From UBA5336 sp039818165 (GTDB taxonomy: Bacteria; Pseudomonadota; Alphaproteobacteria; Caulobacterales; Hyphomonadaceae), in NCBI GenBank assembly GCA_039818165.1, contig JBCBUL010000008.1:1-64000 (forward strand): DNA of 64,000 nt. Direction: 5' to 3'. Below are positions 43,286 to 52,747 of the stretch, one piece after another. Numbering within the stretch: position 1 is the stretch's first letter; every line of letters starts with the position of its first letter. Below the pieces are notes generated by a model. That model saw nothing but the letters and a program-made list of their open reading frames with translations. It did not search any database and was not told the DNA's origin. Made by a program: the position numbers and the translations under genes.

Positions 43286-45487
43286 GTGACAAAGGTGACC
43301 CGCACCATGGCCGCATTGAAGTGTGTCTTCGCTGCTACCGCGTTTGCAGTGGCGAGCCCCCTCGCCTTGGCTCAAGTTTCAGAGGGCACAAGCGACCAAA
43401 GCGAACAAGTGGTCCTTATCGCCGACGCGCTGACGGAGAATGAAGCGGAAAGCACCGTTATCGCCGAAGGTAATGTGGAAGCCAGCTATCAAGGCCGTGT
43501 CCTGAAAGCTGACCGGGTGATCTACAATCGCCTGACCAACAAGGTCCGCGCCACCGGCAATGTTATAATTCTGGACCCCGACGGCACCGAACGGTTCGCC
43601 GACGAGGTCGAAGTCAACTCGAACTTGTCTGACGGCTATGCCATCGGTTTTGCGGTGCGACTTCCCAATGGTGGCCAGGCCGTAGCCAACAGCGCGATCC
43701 GCCAGGAAGGTGGCGCAAACGCCCTCGACCAGGTCGTCTATTCCTCCTGTGAAATCTGCGAAGAAGGGGATTCCCCCACCTGGGCTTTGAGAGCTCGGCG
43801 AGCGGTTCTGGACGAAGCCGACCAGATGATCTCCTATCAGGACGCCGTCCTGGAGATCGCCGGATTTCCGGTCTTCTATCTGCCCTACTTTGCGCATCCA
43901 GATCCTTCCTCAGACCGTCGCTCCGGCCTCCTGTTTCCGGATATTGGCGTATCCAGCCGGGTCGGGCTGTTTTATCAGCAGCCCTACTATTGGGCGATTT
44001 CCGAGCACCAGGAACTCACGATCGCGCCGGAGTTCTTCGAGAAGGTGAACCCGATTCTCGAAGTGGATTATGCCAAGAGGTTCTGGTCCGGACGCCTGGA
44101 TATCAATGCGTCGGTCACCCAGGAAAGCCTATTTGACGGCGATGGCGAGCGTCTCGAAGACAGCGATGACAGTGTCCGCAGTCACATATTTGCGAAGGGC
44201 CTGTTTGCGATCAACCCAACTTGGGACTGGGGATTTGGCGTTGAGCGCGCATCCGATGATCTGTATCTGCGCCGCTATGATATAGACGGTGAAGGCGACT
44301 TGCGAGGCCTCTACCAGTCACAGAACAGATCCCTGCTCAGCCAACTCTTTCTCGTTGGCCAGGATGAAGACTTTTTCAGCGAAACCGCGATCATCGCGAG
44401 CCAGGGGCTGCGCGCTTTCGACAATAACGACACGATCCCGTTGCTGGCGCCGATAATCTACACCGAGAAGCTCTACGACCTTGGCGCGTTCGGATCTGGA
44501 GGACTGCAAGCCACCGCCGCATCGGTGACCCGGGATGTCGGGGTCGACAGTTCGCGGGTTTCCGTTGGTCTAGACTGGTCTCGTAGGACAGTCTTGCCGG
44601 GTGGTGTCCTGGCGACCCCCTTTGCGGATGCGCGCGCTGACTACTACCGCCTGGACGAAGAAGTCTCAGGGGAAGACGAAGTCAGTCGTGCGCTCGGATC
44701 AGTTGGCATGGAGCTATCTTACCCGCTGATCCGCCGCGGCACCGGCGTAGATATCTTGATCGAGCCCGTGGCCATGGCCGCCTACGGCGTCTCGAACGCC
44801 AATGATGATGTAATTCCGATCGAGGATTCAGCCGCCTTCGAAATCGGCACGGCATCCTTGTTCGACTCAAATGGAGCGGCTGGCTACGACCTCTACGAAG
44901 GCGATGGTCGCGCCGCCGTGGGACTGCGGGCGTCGGCGCGCTGGCGCAATGGCGTATCCCTGTCGGCGGAGGGCGGGCGGCGCTGGCGATCGAGAAGCGA
45001 TGACAGCTTCAATGCGTTTTCGAATCTCGAAGGTACGTCTTCCGACTGGGTCGCCGATGCTGAAATCGACCTGGGAAGCTTGTTCAAAGTCTCAGGCGGG
45101 GTTCGACTTGATGAAGATACGCTGGACACCAACCGCATTGAGGGCAGCATCAGTACCCGGTTTTGGCGGTTCAGGGGTAACGCCCAATACTACAAGCTAA
45201 GCGAAGACATCACGACGAACGGCAATGCCGAAGAAGCTGTAACTGTCAGCGCGCAGATGCGCCTGACCGACAACTGGTCTGTGCTTTATGCGCGCCAACG
45301 GGAGATCGAAGAGGGGTTTGATCGAAACCACTCGATTGGGGTGAGTTACCGAGACGATTGCTCAGTGTTTACAATCGCCTACGAACGCCGCGACACCTCC
45401 GACAGGGAGCTGGGCCCCTCAGAGGCCCTCACCTTCCAGTTCTCATTGCTCACGCTGGGCACGTTCGGCTCTGCTGACGTCGATTAG
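43286..45487 (+). CDS. lptD: LPS-assembly outer-membrane protein LptD
   Basis: A 733-residue LptD: signal peptide (AALKCVFAATAFAVASPLALA), an OstA-like N-terminal domain (LTENEAESTVIAEGNVEASYQGRVLKADRVIYN region), the EICEEGD segment with the Cys pair (CEIC), and a long beta-barrel C-terminal part. It inserts LPS at the cell surface with LptE. GTG 43286 has a GAGAGG site six bases upstream; ATG 43307 is the alternative. Stop TAG. Confidence 0.95.
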   Translation: MTKVTRTMAALKCVFAATAFAVASPLALAQVSEGTSDQSEQVVLIADALTENEAESTVIAEGNVEASYQGRVLKADRVIYNRLTNKVRATGNVIILDPDGTERFADEVEVNSNLSDGYAIGFAVRLPNGGQAVANSAIRQEGGANALDQVVYSSCEICEEGDSPTWALRARRAVLDEADQMISYQDAVLEIAGFPVFYLPYFAHPDPSSDRRSGLLFPDIGVSSRVGLFYQQPYYWAISEHQELTIAPEFFEKVNPILEVDYAKRFWSGRLDINASVTQESLFDGDGERLEDSDDSVRSHIFAKGLFAINPTWDWGFGVERASDDLYLRRYDIDGEGDLRGLYQSQNRSLLSQLFLVGQDEDFFSETAIIASQGLRAFDNNDTIPLLAPIIYTEKLYDLGAFGSGGLQATAASVTRDVGVDSSRVSVGLDWSRRTVLPGGVLATPFADARADYYRLDEEVSGEDEVSRALGSVGMELSYPLIRRGTGVDILIEPVAMAAYGVSNANDDVIPIEDSAAFEIGTASLFDSNGAAGYDLYEGDGRAAVGLRASARWRNGVSLSAEGGRRWRSRSDDSFNAFSNLEGTSSDWVADAEIDLGSLFKVSGGVRLDEDTLDTNRIEGSISTRFWRFRGNAQYYKLSEDITTNGNAEEAVTVSAQMRLTDNWSVLYARQREIEEGFDRNHSIGVSYRDDCSVFTIAYERRDTSDRELGPSEALTFQFSLLTLGTFGSADVD

Positions 45488-45490
45488 AGG

Positions 45491-45517
45491 GCGTTAAAAC
45501 GCTGTAATTTTTCAGCG
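45491..45517 (+). terminator. possible terminator after lptD
   Basis: Short stem GCGTT/AACGC (45491-45502) followed by a T-rich run (TGTAATTTTT), with an overlapping alternative stem CGCTG/CAGCG. Starts 4 bases after the lptD stop; short stem, so uncertain. Confidence 0.35.
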
Positions 45518-45609
45518 CTGTATGCGCGAGAGACATTGCACGGTGGGAGTAGCGCAGTATGGTCCGGCAAAGCATGCTGAGCGCGATTACGCATGCTAGG
45601 AGTAACTCT

Positions 45610-46872
45610 ATGATCCCTTTTCGTTTCCTCGCATCGACCCTGTGCGGAGCCCTTTTTACTTTGGCTGCATGCGCGCAGACGCCGAGCACCACTGTGGCGA
45701 GCCAGGATGACGGAAGCCAGCGGATTGAAGGTATTGCCGCGATCGTAAACGATCAGCCCATTTCATATTCAGACGTACGCGAACGCGCACGGCTTCTGCT
45801 TCTAAGTCTCGGCAGTCAGCCGACACAGCAGGACATCCTGCGCATCACATCCCAGGCGCTTGAACAGCTGATTGATGAAAAACTGCAGCTCGAGAAAGCA
45901 GCCGAATTCGAAGTCGAGATCGCATCCGAGGAAGTTCTGGCGAACATCGCAGATCTTGCCTCCCAGTCGGGGCTCTCTCAGGATCAGCTCTACCAACAGC
46001 TCCTTGCAAGCGGCGTAAACCCTCGTAGCCTGGAAGACCAAACCCGCGCCGAAATCGCGTGGCGGCGCATTATGAATGGGCTTTACGGGTCGCGCATTCG
46101 TGTTTCTGAAAACCAGATCAAGGAACGGCTGGACCAGCTTCGCCTTGCATCTGAAGAGACGCAGTACCGCGTTGCGGAGATCTTCCTGTTCGCACCAGAC
46201 CCAACCAGCCAGGCGCAAGCTGTCGAAGCAGCCAATTCCATCCGCGCCCAGCTTATTGAAGGCGCGCCGTTTCAGGTGGCCGCGCAGCGCTTTTCTTCGG
46301 CTCCGACTTCGGCGACCGGCGGGGACATGGGCTGGGTCGACCTTGATGATCTGGAACCCGAAGTAGCTGACGCAATGCTTGCATTGGGCAATGGCGGTCT
46401 GTCACCGCCCATCGTTGTGGTAAACGGCGTCTATCTGGTTGCGCTGACAGGTGTTCGCGAGCCCCAGGAAGCAGATACCCAAGTCTCGATTACGCGCCTT
46501 TTGGCCCGCGATGGATCAGCCGACACACTGGCGGCGGCGACACGCGAGATCACAGGGTGTGATGACATTGAGTCCGTCGCAGACGAATCCGACACGCTTC
46601 AAGCCGCCAGCCTCGGGCGGATCAGCCTGAATGAGCTGGCACCGGATGCTGCGGAGCGGATCGAAAGCACAGCCATTGGCGAAGCCAGTGTACCTTTCGA
46701 AACATCGACAGGTCTGGCCGTGATGTACGTTTGTGACCGCACCAGCAGCATTGATAGTCTTCCGTCCGAAGACCAGATCGAGAACCAGTTGTTCGGCCGT
46801 CAACTGACGATGATCTCGGATCGGGAACTGCGCAACCTGCGGCGCGAAGCGACGATTATCCGCCGCGACTAG
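45610..46872 (+). CDS. surA: periplasmic peptidyl-prolyl isomerase SurA-like
   Basis: A 420-residue chaperone/isomerase next to lptD, as is common. Structure: signal peptide, SurA_N-like domain (EGIAAIVNDQPISYSDVRERA), and parvulin PPIase domain (YRVAEIFLF; GGDMGWVDLDDLEPEV; GGLSPPIVVVNGVYLVALTG). The signal ends in LAAC, so it could be a lipoprotein. AGGAG precedes ATG 45610. It helps outer-membrane proteins such as LptD to fold. Stop TAG. Confidence 0.92.
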   Translation: MIPFRFLASTLCGALFTLAACAQTPSTTVASQDDGSQRIEGIAAIVNDQPISYSDVRERARLLLLSLGSQPTQQDILRITSQALEQLIDEKLQLEKAAEFEVEIASEEVLANIADLASQSGLSQDQLYQQLLASGVNPRSLEDQTRAEIAWRRIMNGLYGSRIRVSENQIKERLDQLRLASEETQYRVAEIFLFAPDPTSQAQAVEAANSIRAQLIEGAPFQVAAQRFSSAPTSATGGDMGWVDLDDLEPEVADAMLALGNGGLSPPIVVVNGVYLVALTGVREPQEADTQVSITRLLARDGSADTLAAATREITGCDDIESVADESDTLQAASLGRISLNELAPDAAERIESTAIGEASVPFETSTGLAVMYVCDRTSSIDSLPSEDQIENQLFGRQLTMISDRELRNLRREATIIRRD

Positions 46873-46904
46873 AACCGGTTTCGCCCCTGTGGCAGAGGAC
46901 GTCT

Positions 46905-47909
46905 ATGTCGTCTTCCCGCCCTCTTTGCATCACCCTTGGAGATCCCGCTGGCTGTGGGCCTTCCATGACGATGGATGCATGGCGCACGCTTAGAGACCGT
47001 TCCGATCTGACTTTCTATGTCCGCGGCGCGCCCGCGTTGTACAATGACGTTCCCGTGGCCCTGATCGCGGGCCCGAGAGAATCCGAAGCCTTATTCAAGG
47101 ATGCCCTTCCAGTCATTCCGCTTCAAGCTGACATCGGCGAGGTCACGCCGGGACGACCAGACCCGAGCTCGGCGGAGGCCACGCTTGAATCGATAGAACA
47201 CGCCGTAGCCGATGCCATGAGTGGTGAAGCTGGTGGAGTGGTCACGAACCCAATATCAAAAGCGCTGCTCAAGGAGACTGGATTCGCCCATCCCGGTCAT
47301 ACCGAGTATCTCGCTGAGCTCTCGGCCGGCCATGGCCCAGTTCCCTCCCCTGTCATGATGTTGGTCGGCGGCGGATTACGCGTGGCACTGGCAACAATTC
47401 ATATGCCCTTAAGCGACGCCATTGCTGCGATCACCCCAGAGCGCCTCACGACTGTCGCCCATATAGTACATTCGACACTGGTCTCGGATTTCGGCTTGGA
47501 AACGCCAAGGATCGCTTTCACGGGGCTCAATCCCCACGCCGGAGAAGGGGGTATGCTAGGGTCGGAAGAGATCGATACCATCAATCCAAGCGCCGAATCT
47601 TTGCGCCGGAACGGCGTCGAAATCACCGATGCTCGCCCGGCCGATACGGTTTTCGCCGAAGCACTTTCCGGCGCCTACGACGCTGTCATTGCCATGACTC
47701 ACGACCAGGGGCTGATCCCGGTCAAGACACTGGACATGTGGGGCGGCGTAAATACGACTCTCGGACTGCCAATCGTGCGCACCAGCCCAGACCACGGGAC
47801 GGCCTATGAGGCTACGCGGGCAGGCCAAGTGCGAGCCGACAGCCTGATTGCCGCCATTCAGCTTGCTGGCGAAATGGCACGCATGCGCGCTGAGCGCGCC
47901 CATGGATAA
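46905..47909 (+). CDS. pdxA: 4-hydroxythreonine-4-phosphate dehydrogenase PdxA
   Basis: A 334-residue PdxA, which oxidises 4-phosphohydroxy-L-threonine in pyridoxal-phosphate synthesis. Visible: TLGDPAGCGP near the N-terminus, TNPISKALL, GHTEYLAEL with the metal His, TGLNPHAGEGG and the HDQGLIPVK metal-binding segment. It overlaps the rsmA start. lptD-surA-pdxA-rsmA is a common alphaproteobacterial order. Confidence 0.96.
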   Translation: MSSSRPLCITLGDPAGCGPSMTMDAWRTLRDRSDLTFYVRGAPALYNDVPVALIAGPRESEALFKDALPVIPLQADIGEVTPGRPDPSSAEATLESIEHAVADAMSGEAGGVVTNPISKALLKETGFAHPGHTEYLAELSAGHGPVPSPVMMLVGGGLRVALATIHMPLSDAIAAITPERLTTVAHIVHSTLVSDFGLETPRIAFTGLNPHAGEGGMLGSEEIDTINPSAESLRRNGVEITDARPADTVFAEALSGAYDAVIAMTHDQGLIPVKTLDMWGGVNTTLGLPIVRTSPDHGTAYEATRAGQVRADSLIAAIQLAGEMARMRAERAHG

Positions 47910-48747
47910 ACGCCCTGATCTGACCCAGGCGCCCGCTCGAAAGGCACTGGGCCAGCACTTTTTGTTCGATCCGGATATCCTGCGCAGGACTGCGTTGGCG
48001 GCCGGTCCGGTGCAGGGCCGGACGGTCTTTGAAGTTGGCCCCGGCCCAGGTGGACTAACAAGGGCATTGCTGGACGAGGGTGTGGCGCGTCTCGTGGTTG
48101 TCGAAGCGGACGAGCGGTTTGCCAGCGCACTTCGCGAATGGCCGGAAGCTCGGGAGGGGCGGCTCGAAATCGTTGAAGGCGATGCGCGCAAGGTCGATTT
48201 TACAAGCTTGGCAGATAGAAGCGCGAACGATGACCGCCCAGCCATGATCATCGCCAATTTGCCATACAATGTGGGCACGCCCTTGTTGATCAACTGGTTG
48301 AAGGCCGGAGCATGGCGCGGTGAGATGGTACTGATGTTCCAGAAAGAAGTGGCAGAACGCGTCTGCGCCCGGCCCGGTTCACCCCACTATGGACGCCTCG
48401 CCGTCCTTTCACAGGCGGTATGCGAAACTCATATCGCATTCGCCCTCCCTCCCGGAGCCTTCAAACCCCCTCCGAAAGTCGACAGCGCAGTCGCTGTCCT
48501 CCGCCCACTTTCCAAACAGGACAGGTTTGATGCGCTTTCGGCACTGGAAACTGTCACGGCAGCGGCATTCGGCCAACGGCGCAAAATGCTTCGCGCAGGT
48601 CTCAAGGGCCTCGCAAAGAAAGTCAGCTTCGACGCCGCCTCCTGGGTCGAGGAAGCAGGGTTAGACCCTACTGACCGCCCAGAGACGGTGGATCAAGCCG
48701 GGTTCCGGCGACTGGCAGAAATCTTTGTTGAAGCCTCAGGCCGCTGA
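47902..48747 (+). CDS. rsmA: 16S rRNA dimethyladenosine transferase RsmA (KsgA)
   Basis: A 281-residue methyltransferase that dimethylates two adenosines near the 3' end of 16S rRNA. Motifs: ALGQHFLFDPDILRR, VFEVGPGPGGLTRALL (SAM site), VVVEADERF, ANLPYNVGTPLL, QKEVAERV and a C-terminal DUF-like helical domain. ATG 47902 overlaps the pdxA stop. It converges on and overlaps the next gene by 12 bases. Confidence 0.95.
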   Translation: MDKRPDLTQAPARKALGQHFLFDPDILRRTALAAGPVQGRTVFEVGPGPGGLTRALLDEGVARLVVVEADERFASALREWPEAREGRLEIVEGDARKVDFTSLADRSANDDRPAMIIANLPYNVGTPLLINWLKAGAWRGEMVLMFQKEVAERVCARPGSPHYGRLAVLSQAVCETHIAFALPPGAFKPPPKVDSAVAVLRPLSKQDRFDALSALETVTAAAFGQRRKMLRAGLKGLAKKVSFDAASWVEEAGLDPTDRPETVDQAGFRRLAEIFVEASGR

Positions 48748-49110
48748 CCAGGACCAGGCGCCCGTAAACCGCTGCGCATCGCGTCCATCGCCAGCGGCCC
48801 GAAAAGCTTCCAGGGCATCCGATTGCACGCTGGACAAACGTGGCTCGCTCGGCCCGGTCACACGCGGCACAAATTGCACGGCGTTGGCGCCGGTTTTGGA
48901 AATGATGAGTGCGGCGATGTCGAGAATGGTCTCGGCTTCCAATTCGATATCATCGCGCTCGGCCTGATCGACGATGCGCCGGGCAAAGTCGACAGCATCG
49001 CGCGCTCTCAATCCATGTGGATCGCCGCAGCCGAGTGTGCGCCAGCGGCGCGCCAAGCGCAGCTCCGGCAAGTCAACTTCCACAACACGATCATTGAACA
49101 AAAACAGCAT
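48736..49110 (-). CDS. conserved small protein, unknown
   Basis: A 124-residue, mixed alpha/beta, neutral protein (FLFNDRVVEVDLPELRLARRW; DDIELEAETILDIAALIISK). No recognised motif. ATG 49108-49110 is my choice; GTG at 49134 is possible. It may be co-transcribed with the kinase and DUF1491 genes upstream. It overlaps the rsmA 3' end by 12 bases, tail to tail. Confidence 0.65.
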   Translation of the reverse strand: MLFLFNDRVVEVDLPELRLARRWRTLGCGDPHGLRARDAVDFARRIVDQAERDDIELEAETILDIAALIISKTGANAVQFVPRVTGPSEPRLSSVQSDALEAFRAAGDGRDAQRFTGAWSWSAA

Positions 49111-49179
49111 GTTCTTCGCGCCCCAAATTCGCACGATGGGAACATGTCCCGGCTCGGTTAACGAGAGATTACACGACCG

Positions 49180-49533
49180 TCATCTGTGGATTTCTACGGG
49201 CTCGGTGAGAAAGTGTCGCCCCTCTCGGTCTTCGATCTCAACTACCCAAAGATCGCGGTCTCGGTCTTTTGCACGCGCCACATATGCGTCGATCGCAGTC
49301 TCCGTGGGCTCGATGCCCCGGCTAGCCAAGTCCTCGAATATCCGTGCGCCAGTTTCGAAATCGACTGTTGGAACAAATGCCCGCGCCGTGCCGTCCAGGG
49401 CAGCGACCTTGATCAGAACGTCGCCACGCTCGGCGTCCCCTTTTTGCAATACAAATGCGGCCGCGCCTGCCAATTGAACGCGGCGCAAAAGCGCCTCAAC
49501 CCACAATCCGGTCGGCAGTCTCGCTTCGCTCAC
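49180..49533 (-). CDS. DUF1491 family protein
   Basis: A 117-residue alphaproteobacterial protein (LPTGLWVEALLRRVQLAGA; GDAERGDVLIKV; TEPVEIHR) matching what I recall of DUF1491, function unknown. The start is GTG 49531-49533 overlapping the kinase stop by 4 bases. Confidence 0.8.
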   Translation of the reverse strand: MSEARLPTGLWVEALLRRVQLAGAAAFVLQKGDAERGDVLIKVAALDGTARAFVPTVDFETGARIFEDLASRGIEPTETAIDAYVARAKDRDRDLWVVEIEDREGRHFLTEPVEIHR

Positions 49534-51101
49534 TGGGCCGCCTTTTCGAAATCATCAAGATTCGACATGTCAGCGGGGCGGAACGTGACCTCGACCCGTG
49601 TCCCCTGCCCTTTGGCGGTTTCCACTTTCACCAACCCGCCATGCAAATCCGCAAATTGCTTCACAACGGCCAGCCCCAGCCCAGTCCCGAGCCGTCCGGA
49701 CGCGTTTGTCCCCTGCCGGAAGGGTGATCCGATGCGTTCGAGATCTTCCGCGTCCATACCGGCTCCAAAGTCCTCGACCGACAGGAAAACCGCATCTGAG
49801 CGCTCGCCAACCTGCAGAATTATGTCCTCACCCGACGCGGAGTATTTGATGGCGTTGGACAATAGGTTCTGCCAGATTTGACGAACGGCCCTCGCGTCCG
49901 CCTCTGCCCAAACTTCCTGGTCCAGGTCAAACTCCAGGGTCACGCCAGCCCGCTCAGCCTGCGCCTGCATCTGCCGCAGAACACTGGCACCACTTGCGGC
50001 CAGGTCTACGGGTTCGAGCTCCAGTTTAAGTTTGTTGGACTCTGCCTTGGCGAGGTCGAGGATATCATCGACCAGCAAGAGCATGTCCTGCCCGCTCTCC
50101 TGAATGATCTCGCTATAGTCCTGATACGCTTCGGGCAGCGGACCTCGCAGGCCCGACCGCATCATGTCAGCAAAGCCGATGATGGCATTGAGCGGTGTTT
50201 TCAGGTCATGGCCTAGGGACGCGAAAAACTGCGTGCGCTCGCGGAGCGCATCACTCGACGACTCGCCATCGACTTTTGGGGTGAGGATGACCACGGGGCC
50301 AGACACAAGCTGAACAATCTGCGCTGTCACACTCTGTCCTTCGACGCCCTGCAGCACTGTCGTCGAGTCGCGAGCCAGCAAGGATTTGTCGAGGGCCGGA
50401 TTGTACCGCCCAAGCGCTTCAACCGCGATCTCCCCAACACGCATGGGGGCGACCAAAGACCTGTTGCCTTCAATGGCGCGGATACGGCCCTGGGGCGTTA
50501 TAGACACCACTGCGCTGGCAAAGTCGGACGGCAGATGAACGCCGCCGCGAAGGTCCATGGACGGACCGAGTTCCTTGACTTTGGCCTGCGCGGAGAACTC
50601 TCCCTCAACCCGCCGTCGCAAATTCACGATGGCTGTCGCGCTCAAAACACCCGCATAGATGATCGCAGCCAGCGCTAACGCAGTTGTGAAGCCGACCAAC
50701 TGATCAGGCACCAGAGGCGGCTTGATCCAAAGATTCAGGACCCAAAACGAAAAAAAACTTATTGCCGAAAATATCGCGGCCTCAACGGCGATCTTTCGCT
50801 TCGAAAGCGCAAGTCCCGTAAGCGGTCCAAGCGCAAACAGGATTGTCAGGGGCGAGCGTATTCCGCCACTTAGCGCAAGCCCTATCACGCCGATGAGTGT
50901 CCAACCAAGCACTTGAAAACTCTCAGACTCTCTCGCCCAGTGATTTGGCAGATACGCTGCAAGCACTGGAAGCCAAAGCACAGCGACGCAGCCGAGAATC
51001 AGCGCAATGGGCGCGCCCGTCAGCCAACCAATTCCGCCAGCAATCACGCTGATAATCAGCCAGATTTGGCGGGGTGTTGAAGAGGGTGAAAACGAAATCA
51101 A
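49530..51101 (-). CDS. membrane sensor histidine kinase
   Basis: A 523-residue histidine kinase: several N-terminal membrane helices (about residues 10-160), a PAS-like region (about 190-270), H-box FASLGHDLKTPLNAIIGFADMM (His at about 298) and an ATPase domain with NLLSNAIKYSASG, DFGAGM and GTGLGLAVV. The H-box and layout resemble PleC/DivJ-type kinases, but identity is not settled. Start TTG 51099-51101. No adjacent response regulator, so it probably signals to a regulator elsewhere. Confidence 0.85.
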   Translation of the reverse strand: MISFSPSSTPRQIWLIISVIAGGIGWLTGAPIALILGCVAVLWLPVLAAYLPNHWARESESFQVLGWTLIGVIGLALSGGIRSPLTILFALGPLTGLALSKRKIAVEAAIFSAISFFSFWVLNLWIKPPLVPDQLVGFTTALALAAIIYAGVLSATAIVNLRRRVEGEFSAQAKVKELGPSMDLRGGVHLPSDFASAVVSITPQGRIRAIEGNRSLVAPMRVGEIAVEALGRYNPALDKSLLARDSTTVLQGVEGQSVTAQIVQLVSGPVVILTPKVDGESSSDALRERTQFFASLGHDLKTPLNAIIGFADMMRSGLRGPLPEAYQDYSEIIQESGQDMLLLVDDILDLAKAESNKLKLELEPVDLAASGASVLRQMQAQAERAGVTLEFDLDQEVWAEADARAVRQIWQNLLSNAIKYSASGEDIILQVGERSDAVFLSVEDFGAGMDAEDLERIGSPFRQGTNASGRLGTGLGLAVVKQFADLHGGLVKVETAKGQGTRVEVTFRPADMSNLDDFEKAAQ

Positions 51102-51254
51102 GGTGTTTTGTTAACTCGCCTCAAAGGGGTTTGCTCACATGTCGGCATTGTAATGCCTTTTGGCGTTTGCGCTGCAAAAATTGTGCGGACCGTAAGTGCC
51201 AAGTGTGGGATAAGGAAGGCCGTAGTGCCGTTGACGTGTAAAAGGGGTGTATAG
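51102..51254. promoter_or_regulatory. divergent promoter region (kinase / secreted protein)
   Basis: 153 bases between divergent genes. AT-rich patches lie near 51102-51115 and 51160-51185. No operator is recognised. Confidence 0.35.
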
Positions 51255-52247
51255 ATGAAACTTGGTAAGCGAATTCTCGCCGTCCTGTCTGCAAGCGTGG
51301 TTGGGGGGCTCACATTCTCCTCGATGGCCACCGCCCAGTCGGAAGGCCAGGATGCCATCGGCGAAAGCGCCGCTGTCTACGCAACGTTTCAATCTGATGT
51401 AACCGACGTTCGCCAGAATCCGCTGTCTTCAGCAGGAGACATTGAAAGCACACTGACCAATCTCGGTGGTCACAATGCGCAGCAACTGTCCAACGGCTTC
51501 ATCGCATATTCCGCTCTGGTGGCATCCCAGGATCCGGAATTTCGCGCGGCTGTGCGAGACATTGAAGGTTTCTACGGACGCGACAGCCTGATGCTGGGTC
51601 TGCGCAACGATGTTCGCTATGCGCGCACGCTTGAAGGCGGCAATTCGGCGGTTCTTTCATCGCTGAACTCCGTCAATGCGGACGCAACACGACTGCGCGG
51701 CGCCGGCGCCTATGTGAAAGAGCAGGCTTATTCACTGCAAGCTGCAGGTTGGGCCAAGGCGACCATCGGGAACACCGACGCCATCATCACACGTATCCAA
51801 TCGAGCGCCCAGGCCGGACGCCCCGTCCGCGCCAACCTGCGCACAGCCTTCGCATCGAGCGAGATTGACGGCGTGCTCTTCCAGGCTGGCCAATCCGGAG
51901 CACCGTCTCTTTGGGAAAACGTTAACAGCGCTGCCGGTGCTGTACGTTTCCCAAGCGTGAATGTCGGCTATACGGGTCGCTCTGCACGGATCAGGTCCGG
52001 CAAGGAGCCGATCGCAGACCGGATTGCGACGCTTGCGGCGTACCGCGTGCTCGGCACCGACAGCACACCTGCACAAGAAATTCGGACCGCCATGCGCGAG
52101 ACCTCCACGCGCAACTGCATCAATATGGCACAACTGAACCTGCAGCAGTGTGTGGCTGCGGCCCACAAGCAGTATGAGGTCCCTTTCTGCATTGGCGAGC
52201 ACGCCCTTACAGACATCGGCGACTGCATCGGCGACGTGGCTCAGTAA
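51255..52247 (+). CDS. secreted protein with C-terminal cysteines, unknown
   Basis: A 330-residue protein with a signal peptide (MKLGKRILAVLSASVVGG to TAQ, about 1-28). The body is helical with no recognised domain. Four cysteines cluster in the last 50 residues (NCINMAQLNLQQC; FCIGEHALTDIGDCIG), likely two disulfides in the periplasm. A terminator-like hairpin follows. I do not recognise the family. Confidence 0.75.
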   Translation: MKLGKRILAVLSASVVGGLTFSSMATAQSEGQDAIGESAAVYATFQSDVTDVRQNPLSSAGDIESTLTNLGGHNAQQLSNGFIAYSALVASQDPEFRAAVRDIEGFYGRDSLMLGLRNDVRYARTLEGGNSAVLSSLNSVNADATRLRGAGAYVKEQAYSLQAAGWAKATIGNTDAIITRIQSSAQAGRPVRANLRTAFASSEIDGVLFQAGQSGAPSLWENVNSAAGAVRFPSVNVGYTGRSARIRSGKEPIADRIATLAAYRVLGTDSTPAQEIRTAMRETSTRNCINMAQLNLQQCVAAAHKQYEVPFCIGEHALTDIGDCIGDVAQ

Positions 52248-52272
52248 GCTGAAAAAACACAGACGTGACAGC

Positions 52273-52304
52273 GTGCGGGGGTTTCCATTTGGAGGCCCCC
52301 GCAC
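52273..52304 (+). terminator. terminator-like hairpin after the secreted-protein gene
   Basis: GTGCGGGGG (52273-52281) pairs with CCCCCGCAC (52296-52304); the interior TCC/GGA extends it to a 14-bp stem with a 4-base loop, allowing G-U pairs. No T-run. It ends 12 bases before the sufE ATG. Confidence 0.6.
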
Positions 52305-52316
52305 CACATCTCACAT

Positions 52317-52736
52317 ATGGCCATAAACGAAACAGCGCGCGATCTTCGAGACGAGTTTGCCTTCCTTGAGGAGTGGGAAGCGCGCTACGAGCACATCATT
52401 GATCTCGGGAAATCAAACCCGGATTTGCTGCCTGAAGAACGCAATGAAACGACGCGTGTGCGCGGATGCGCTTCCCAGGTTTGGGTTGTGACGCGCCTTG
52501 AAAAGGACGGCACGCTGACTGTGCGAGCAGAGTCGGACGCTGTGCTTGTTTCTGGTCTTATTGCAATTCTGTCACGCCTGTATTCCGGCCAGTCTCCGGA
52601 GGAGATCGTCGCATTTGATGCCAAGGCGCTTTTCAAGGACATCGGCGTGAGCGACACGCTGACTGCGCAACGCTCAAACGGCCTTGCCTCCATGCTATCG
52701 CGAATTCGGGCTGACGCCCAAGCTGCCCTGACATAA
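52317..52736 (+). CDS. sufE: SufE family cysteine-desulfuration protein
   Basis: A 139-residue SufE, which accepts persulfide sulfur from SufS for Fe-S cluster assembly. The active-site Cys is Cys51 in VRGCASQVW; LYSGQSPEEIVAFD and the closing helix QRSNGLASMLSRIRADA match the family. Convergent with the DUF6456 gene. Confidence 0.94.
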   Translation: MAINETARDLRDEFAFLEEWEARYEHIIDLGKSNPDLLPEERNETTRVRGCASQVWVVTRLEKDGTLTVRAESDAVLVSGLIAILSRLYSGQSPEEIVAFDAKALFKDIGVSDTLTAQRSNGLASMLSRIRADAQAALT

Positions 52737-52747
52737 AGCGCCACGGT

